Origin: Candidatus Neoehrlichia procyonis str. RAC413
GTDB taxonomy: Bacteria; Pseudomonadota; Alphaproteobacteria; Rickettsiales; Anaplasmataceae
DNA length: 64,000 bases
Reading direction: 5' to 3'
NCBI RefSeq assembly: GCF_000964795.1
Contig: NZ_LANX01000001.1
Location: 1,116,001 to 1,180,000, forward strand
Part shown: positions 58,799-64,000 of the stretch, in pieces
Numbering within the stretch: position 1 is the first letter of the stretch
Layout: each line of letters begins with the position of its first letter
Notes under the pieces: model-generated
Told to the model about the DNA's origin: nothing
What the model saw: the letters and a program-made list of their open reading frames with translations, nothing else
The model's database searches: none
Position numbers and translations under genes: made by a program

Positions 58799-59081
58799 AA
58801 TCTATAATTTGCAGTGCAGTTGGTAAGATGTTTACACTTAGTAATTAAATAAAGAGGTATGTTAATTATTTAATTTTTGTGTATTTTTTGAGTATATTGC
58901 TATTATGTAGTTTATTTGTTCTTATCAGTAAGAGACTGTATTTTTTATTAAAAGGAGTTTTATTTATATAAATATTATACTAGCTATTTTTTTATTGGCA
59001 GGTTATGTAAATAATTTTTATTAATTTATTAATAGATTTTCTATAAGATTATTATTTTAAGAATTGATTGTGTAAATAACT

Positions 59082-60395
59082 ATGTTGGGTAACTTAAGAA
59101 GGGCTTTAAAAAATAATAATGTGCCTTTTGGAAAAGCCATTGTTACTATTGGGTCATTGCTTTCTTCATCCTTAAAAGTAATTAATAATATATTAAGCTT
59201 TACATATTTGGCAAAGCTTAATCCTGATTTTGGCAAACAAAGGGATGTAACAATTTCTGGTGTACAATCTCAAGTTATTTTTAAGCAGCAATTTTGCAAT
59301 TATGTTCCTGATAAATTTTTTAAAAAAAGTACAGGTAACATGTTTATCAAAGGAAATAACTTGATATATAATAATAAAAAATATCCGGTTATACAGTTAC
59401 ATGATGATGATGGTAACCCAATTTATGATATAAATGGTAATGCTTTATTTGCAATTAATACTAATAACCAAGAAAAAATATTTAAAGATTTACATCTGGG
59501 TAGTCGAGTAAAAAATACGATACCTGTTATTGCTTGTAAAGATAATATTCCTATACAAGTTAGGTCTCATGATGGAAGAGTAATGAAGAGACTTAAAGAT
59601 ATAAAATTAAATCCTTTTTCTATGCGTATTAAAAGTTTGGAGTCAAATACTACAAATTGGATATTAACTTTAGCATTAATGCCATTATATGTATTCGGTG
59701 ATATTATTAGGTTCTCTTTGGGTGCAGTTCAAGGGGTATTAAAGCATATTAGCAATTTTTTTAACAAGTGTGCTAATTCTTTAGAAGAGAAAATGGATTG
59801 TAACATTATAAATAAAAGTACAGGGGTTTTAATAAATCAGCAATCTGATATGGGATTGGTTGTGGCTGCATCTATTTTTAGATTACTAGGTTTGATAGTT
59901 ACAGGATTTATGATGTTTATTAAAAATGCGAAAGATATAGGTGAAGCTTTATGTAAAGTTGGAAATACGTTTTTAAATGCTATGTATAATGCTGATGATT
60001 TACAGAAAAAATCAGGAGTTGCTGTACTTAAGAAAGTATCTACAGATTGCTATTCTGATTTACGTAATGGAGCAAAGCAACTTACCGATCATTATAAGCT
60101 ATATAAACTTAGGTTTTCTCGAGATGGAAAGGCTTTAAGTACGCTTAAAGGTAAGATAGATCAGTGTAATAATATGGAGAAAATTGCTGTAATGAAAGAA
60201 AATGATAATCAAAATTCTATGACAAGGCAAAGGAAACATATAAAACGGAAAATTAATGCTAATGATAAAGAGGAAATTAAAAAAGTAGGGATGGATTTAT
60301 CAAAACAACAAGTATTGTATGGAGCATCAGAAGAATTACATGATTATTCTCAAAATCAACGTAATATTTCTACGGTAGCGTCACAAAACAGGTAA
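59082..60395 (+). CDS. hypothetical protein, two hydrophobic segments and a basic C-terminus
   Basis: I recognise no family for this 437-residue protein. The N-terminal 185 residues are soluble-looking and include a DDDGNPIYDINGNALF segment (about 108-123). Hydrophobic stretches at about 192-216 and 257-281 could cross or insert into a membrane. The region after 285 is strongly charged and Lys-rich (for example RQRKHIKRKI near residue 385) and probably exposed or coiled. There is no signal peptide. The ATG at 59082 has no good ribosome-binding site. It is flanked by long spacers and shares no operon. A membrane or inclusion-membrane effector is a possible reading but not supported by homology. 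Confidence 0.7.
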   Translation: MLGNLRRALKNNNVPFGKAIVTIGSLLSSSLKVINNILSFTYLAKLNPDFGKQRDVTISGVQSQVIFKQQFCNYVPDKFFKKSTGNMFIKGNNLIYNNKKYPVIQLHDDDGNPIYDINGNALFAINTNNQEKIFKDLHLGSRVKNTIPVIACKDNIPIQVRSHDGRVMKRLKDIKLNPFSMRIKSLESNTTNWILTLALMPLYVFGDIIRFSLGAVQGVLKHISNFFNKCANSLEEKMDCNIINKSTGVLINQQSDMGLVVAASIFRLLGLIVTGFMMFIKNAKDIGEALCKVGNTFLNAMYNADDLQKKSGVAVLKKVSTDCYSDLRNGAKQLTDHYKLYKLRFSRDGKALSTLKGKIDQCNNMEKIAVMKENDNQNSMTRQRKHIKRKINANDKEEIKKVGMDLSKQQVLYGASEELHDYSQNQRNISTVASQNR

Positions 60396-61271
60396 GATAA
60401 ATTTTTATTTTATACGTGAAGCTTTAAAGTTTTATATTTTTAAAGGTATTTTGTTTCTATTAGATGAGTATAAGTACTTATAAAAGTGTTATTTGTACAT
60501 AGGTATTGTATTGTTTATTAGAATGTTTTTTGTTTGTGATCAGATTAATGTTGAAATAATTTACTATTAAAATAAACTTGCATCTTATATATATGTATCA
60601 TTTTTATGACAATATGAATTTATGTATTAATTATTGTTTACTGTTTTATGCTTATTATTGTGCATTACTTTTATTGTTGGTTGCATTGAGTGTATACTTT
60701 TTATTGAAGGTATCTTTTATTTTTTTGGTAAGTTGTTTAGAATATTAAACCACTATCTATATGTTTATTATAAGTTGTTTATATAGTATATAGCTATATT
60801 TAAGAATGTATACAATATTTTGTTTGACTTGAATGTAGTGCAAATCCTAGAGGAAAAAAACCTGATTTGATAAAGTAATTATTTGTATATGTATTTACTA
60901 AGAGTATTATTAATATAAGGATTTTTTTTAATTAGATATTTTGTTATATTTATAAAGGACTATAATAATTGCAAAATTAATGGTATGAGAAAGATTAAAG
61001 TTATTTTTCACTAGAGTGGTATGATATTTTAATGTTAAAATTGCATTTTTAATAGCAATTTTAACATTAAGCCAAAATGTGATTTTTAGTTATAAATTAA
61101 ATTTTTGATAATTAAGCCATATATATTTGTTAATTAGGTGTTATATTGCAGAATTTTGTAATGCTAGATAGTTTTTAGTACAATTAAGGATAAAATACTT
61201 GGTAATTTAATATCGGTAATTATAATTAACTACTTGTTATTTAATGGTTAAATATGGATAATAATTGAATT
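60396..61271. other. 876-base spacer between convergent genes, containing a long perfect dyad
   Basis: No gene was recognised. The only structure is the 16-bp inverted repeat at 61029-61070. The spacer separates the 437-residue orphan gene (plus) from thiD (minus), where two terminators would be expected. Confidence 0.45.
61029..61070. terminator. perfect 16-bp inverted repeat, possible bidirectional terminator
   Basis: The arms ttaatgttaaaattgc (61029-61044) and gcaattttaacattaa (61055-61070) are exact reverse complements around a 10-base loop (atttttaata). A tttt run precedes the structure on the plus strand, which would be an A-run or T-run depending on the direction of reading. It lies between convergent genes but 630 bases after one and 200 after the other. 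Termination is plausible but the stem is mostly A/T. Confidence 0.45.
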
Positions 61272-62084
61272 TTAAAGTTGTTTTATCATATTATAGTTAT
61301 GAAATACTGGATTAAAGCCATGTCCTATTTTAGGAGTTGTATGTATAGTGTTTATAAGATAACTTATAGATTGTTTCACACTTTCTTTTATAGGTAATTT
61401 TTGTGACATGAAGCTTGCAATAGCTGATGATAGCGTGCATCCTGTCCCATGTAAATCTTCTTCAGAGATTCTTAAATGTTGGAAGTTAAATACTTCATTA
61501 TCTTCTGTAAGTAGTATATTATTAATTACTCTATTAGGTAAATGACCGCCTTTTATTAGAACGTTTTTTGCTCCAAATGATGCAATAACTTTACTTGCAG
61601 TAATGATGTCTTCTAGCGTGTTGATTTTTGTATTAATCATAGCTTCTGCTTCTGGAATATTGGGGGTAATAATAGTTGTTTTTGGTAATAGAATTTCTAT
61701 AAAAGCATTAGCAATGCTATGTTCTGAGAGTTGAAAACCTGAAGTTGAAATCATTACTGGGTCAAAAACAATAGGAATTTTTTGTGTAATAGATTCTGCA
61801 ACTTCTTTTACAGTATTATAATTAGGTAACATGCCGATTTTAATTGTATCTATTTCTATGTCACATATAATTGCTTTTATTTGTTCACTAATGATATTCA
61901 GAGGAATGTTATGTATAGCATATACTTTCATTGTATTTTGTACGGTTACAGATGTGATACAACTTGTTGCGTAACAACCAAGCATAGTGATAGTTTTAAT
62001 ATCTGCTTGAATACCTGCTCCTCCACTTGAATCCGATCCTGCTATAGTTAAAACCTTACCCTTATATTGATTATTATTATGCAT
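61272..62084 (-). CDS. thiD: hydroxymethylpyrimidine/phosphomethylpyrimidine kinase
   Basis: This 270-residue ribokinase-fold enzyme phosphorylates HMP and HMP-phosphate in thiamine synthesis. The N-terminal IAGSDSSGGAGIQADIKT motif, the substrate segment DPVMISTSG and the anion-hole motif DLHGTGCTLSSAIA are clear. The start ATG overlaps the end of the Hda-like gene by eight bases, so translation is probably coupled. It indicates retained thiamine pyrophosphate synthesis, in line with cofactor provision known in Ehrlichia and Anaplasma. Confidence 0.96.
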   Translation of the reverse strand: MHNNNQYKGKVLTIAGSDSSGGAGIQADIKTITMLGCYATSCITSVTVQNTMKVYAIHNIPLNIISEQIKAIICDIEIDTIKIGMLPNYNTVKEVAESITQKIPIVFDPVMISTSGFQLSEHSIANAFIEILLPKTTIITPNIPEAEAMINTKINTLEDIITASKVIASFGAKNVLIKGGHLPNRVINNILLTEDNEVFNFQHLRISEEDLHGTGCTLSSAIASFMSQKLPIKESVKQSISYLINTIHTTPKIGHGFNPVFHNYNMIKQL

Positions 62085-62733
62085 TTTTTTCTATTATCCA
62101 TTTTACAAATGAAATAGTAATTCCATTGATCTTATTGGAAAGCTCCCGATCAATACAATTAACTATATTACGTAGGTTTTTGAAGGAGCGTTCAGTGTTA
62201 TTTAAAATATAGTTTATAGTTTTTAGATTGATGTGTAGTTGGTGATCTGTAAATAATTTTATGAGCATGATTTTTAACAATTCTTCATTGGGACTTGCAA
62301 GACTTGCACTCATAGTTGATAGTACACGTGACTTTAAATCTTTTAAGCTACAGTTTAATGATTTTGGTGGTACAGAAGAAGTCATAAGTAATAATTTGTT
62401 ATTTTCTTTTGCATAGTTATAGCAGTGTAGCATCCAAGTTTCATCTTTTATTTTATCTATGTCTTCAATTATAAAAGCATTGCTATTATGTATTGTGTGC
62501 ATTGTTTTGGCTATAGGTCCTTGATGAATAAAAGATGCATTTTTTAATTTTTGCCATATATGAGCAAGATGTGTTTTGCCGGACCCTGATTTGCCATATA
62601 AAATAAAACAACTCCACAAGTCATAGTTCATTAGCATGTTATATGTATCTTTATTTTGCTCTAACAGTATATAGTCACGATATTGATATGATTTACTATG
62701 TGCTAAATCAAATAAATTGAGCTGTTTGTACAT
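62077..62733 (-). CDS. DnaA/Hda-like AAA+ ATPase
   Basis: This 218-residue protein resembles the DnaA ATPase core without the DNA-binding domain, as in Hda/DnaA-like regulators. QLNLFDL at the N-terminus resembles the beta-clamp-binding motif QLxLF/DLF of Hda. The Walker A loop GKSGSGKT is at 47-54, the Walker B is IIEDIDKI, and a sensor-like SRV motif occurs in LKDLKSRVLST. Hda stimulates ATP hydrolysis by DnaA after initiation. The start ATG shares one base with the stop of the upstream transporter gene (TAATG). A longer frame upstream overlaps that gene and is not credible. Confidence 0.85.
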   Translation of the reverse strand: MYKQLNLFDLAHSKSYQYRDYILLEQNKDTYNMLMNYDLWSCFILYGKSGSGKTHLAHIWQKLKNASFIHQGPIAKTMHTIHNSNAFIIEDIDKIKDETWMLHCYNYAKENNKLLLMTSSVPPKSLNCSLKDLKSRVLSTMSASLASPNEELLKIMLIKLFTDHQLHINLKTINYILNNTERSFKNLRNIVNCIDRELSNKINGITISFVKWIIEKNA

Positions 62734-63845
62734 TAAATTCCATTGTAAAAATCGCTGTTTATATATTTTTGTATAATAGATTGTATAAATACGCCTGTGA
62801 TAGCTGTAATAGGTATTGATAGTAATACTCCCATGAATCCAATATATGCATGACATATTATCATGCCAATTATTATCCATATAGGATGTAAATCTATTTT
62901 TTTGCCGATTAATAAAGGAGTAATGATGTTGGATTCAATGCATTGTCCAATAATAAAAATGCATATGATAATACCAGATGTTGTCCAGTTATTTGTATGA
63001 AACATATTGATTACAATACTTAGAATAGCACATATTGACGGTCCAAAATATGGTATGAAAGTCATAATTCCTGATATGAATCCTATGACTAGAGAATACT
63101 TTGTGTTTAATATAATAAAGCTTACGCAGTAATACATGGACATAATACAACATACACTTATTTGTCCCCTAATATAGGATGCAATAATATTATCTACTTT
63201 TAAGGTAAAAAATTCTATACTTTTTTTATGGGTAACAGGTATTAATTTATGAAAGCTTGTTATAATTAGTGGCCAGTTACATAATATATAGAATGTGAGT
63301 AATAATACTACAAAAATCATTGCTATTGTATAGCTTATGTTTATTCCTGAGCTAATAGTATAGCCTATTATGTTATTAAAATTTTGCAGTAAATTGTTGA
63401 ATATTGTTATAAAAGATGTGGTATTTTCATGATTTAACAAATTTTGAGATGAGTGAGTAAACAATTGTATGATTTTTTCTATATTATTGTGATCAAAAAA
63501 ATTGTGTGTTTTTATAAGAGATTGTATATGCTGAGTATCGCTTAGTTGTATTTTTTCTATGAAAAATTTTATTAATTCTATAGTTTGAAAGTATATTATT
63601 GGTATAAATATAATTAGAAAAGTTATCATTATACTAGTAGATGCAGTAATTATTATAAATGTAGATACTGCTCTATGTATTTTTATTAGCTCTAATTTAT
63701 TAACTAACGGGTTAAGAAAATAGGCTATTATAAATGCTGTGCAACATGGTATAATGACTGGTTTTGCAATTAATATTATGGCTACTGTAAACAATGCAAA
63801 AAATAAATAATTGGTGTAATTAGTAATAGATTTGTTATTATTCAT
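62733..63845 (-). CDS. AI-2E family transporter (PerM-like)
   Basis: This 370-residue protein has about seven to eight hydrophobic helices. The C-terminal signature of the family is FISGIMTFIPYFGPSICAILSIV, followed by HPIWIIIGMIICHAYIGFMGVLLSIPITA, both seen here. The family is named after an exporter of autoinducer-2, but most members, including rickettsial ones, are uncharacterised permeases. The same-strand order, with one-base and eight-base overlaps, makes transporter, Hda-like protein and thiD a single unit. The start is the ATG at 63845. Confidence 0.88.
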   Translation of the reverse strand: MNNNKSITNYTNYLFFALFTVAIILIAKPVIIPCCTAFIIAYFLNPLVNKLELIKIHRAVSTFIIITASTSIMITFLIIFIPIIYFQTIELIKFFIEKIQLSDTQHIQSLIKTHNFFDHNNIEKIIQLFTHSSQNLLNHENTTSFITIFNNLLQNFNNIIGYTISSGINISYTIAMIFVVLLLTFYILCNWPLIITSFHKLIPVTHKKSIEFFTLKVDNIIASYIRGQISVCCIMSMYYCVSFIILNTKYSLVIGFISGIMTFIPYFGPSICAILSIVINMFHTNNWTTSGIIICIFIIGQCIESNIITPLLIGKKIDLHPIWIIIGMIICHAYIGFMGVLLSIPITAITGVFIQSIIQKYINSDFYNGI

Positions 63846-64000
63846 TTATTTTTATCTTAGTGATTATACTTTGCATATAATATCTTATAGGTATTGTACA
63901 GTATTTTTAAGCTTACTGTCAGTAATTATCATGTAATTTAAGGTATTGTATAGTGTAATAATAAATATTCAGTGAATTTGTGTTAATGTTGTGTGAAAAT

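Noticed and set aside
62734-62880. 49-residue upstream extension of the Hda-like protein
   Set aside because: It overlaps the AI-2E transporter gene and matches nothing; the ATG at 62733 gives the family N-terminus.

Overview
This is a very AT-rich chromosomal segment of an obligate intracellular alphaproteobacterium of the family Anaplasmataceae (Rickettsiales), of the Ehrlichia/Neoehrlichia type. The evidence is a 16S rRNA gene that is not linked to 23S or 5S, operons scattered as in Rickettsiales, long gene-poor AT-rich spacers, and a gene set typical of the family (COQ9, type I secretion adaptor, scattered fbpB, sdhCD next to 16S). From memory, the variable regions of the 16S gene look closer to Candidatus Neoehrlichia than to Ehrlichia sensu stricto. 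That placement needs an alignment. No phage, insertion sequence, CRISPR array or integrase was seen.

Layout. 1-12.2 kb: an edge-truncated flavin oxidoreductase, a cytochrome b561, an iron(III) ABC permease followed by a partial tandem duplication of its own 3' end, a type I secretion membrane-fusion protein, COQ9, murD, tolB and RNase J. 12.9-14.2 kb: an exported metallophosphoesterase. 14.3-29.9 kb: one long expression-machinery operon on the + strand, rpsL-rpsG-fusA-tuf-tRNA-Trp-secE-nusG-rplK-rplA-rplJ-rplL-rpoB-rpoC. It is a fusion of the classical str and rif/beta operons with a good promoter in front, and the stop codon of tuf lies inside tRNA-Trp. 30-35.4 kb: rnhB, then a lone 1,027-residue protein built around a short-coil beta-solenoid and ending in a repeat-bearing tail, closed by a clear intrinsic terminator. 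35.5-49.5 kb: housekeeping and cofactor genes (YqaA-like membrane protein, tRNA-Arg, an MgtE_N-domain protein, mnhE, coaX-pyrD, def, argH, an esterase, a patatin, pdxH, murE, metC, bolA).

49.7-50.7 kb: a decayed gene in several frames, possibly EndoU-like, carrying an internal tandem duplication. 51.3-64 kb: dnaE, an EPSP-synthase homologue that has lost most active-site residues, the 16S rRNA gene with its promoter and a 22-bp flanking processing stem, sdhC-sdhD, an unrecognised 437-residue protein, and the compact minus-strand cluster AI-2E transporter-Hda-like-thiD.

The strongest candidates for something undescribed are the beta-solenoid protein (32.3-35.4 kb), the EPSP-synthase-like pseudoenzyme (54.9-56.2 kb) and the 437-residue orphan (59.1-60.4 kb). 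Architectural oddities are the tuf/tRNA-Trp overlap, the str-rif fusion and the 16S-sdhCD linkage. No searches were run. Family calls come from recognised motifs and alignment by eye, and many start codons were re-chosen from ribosome-binding sites and family N-termini.
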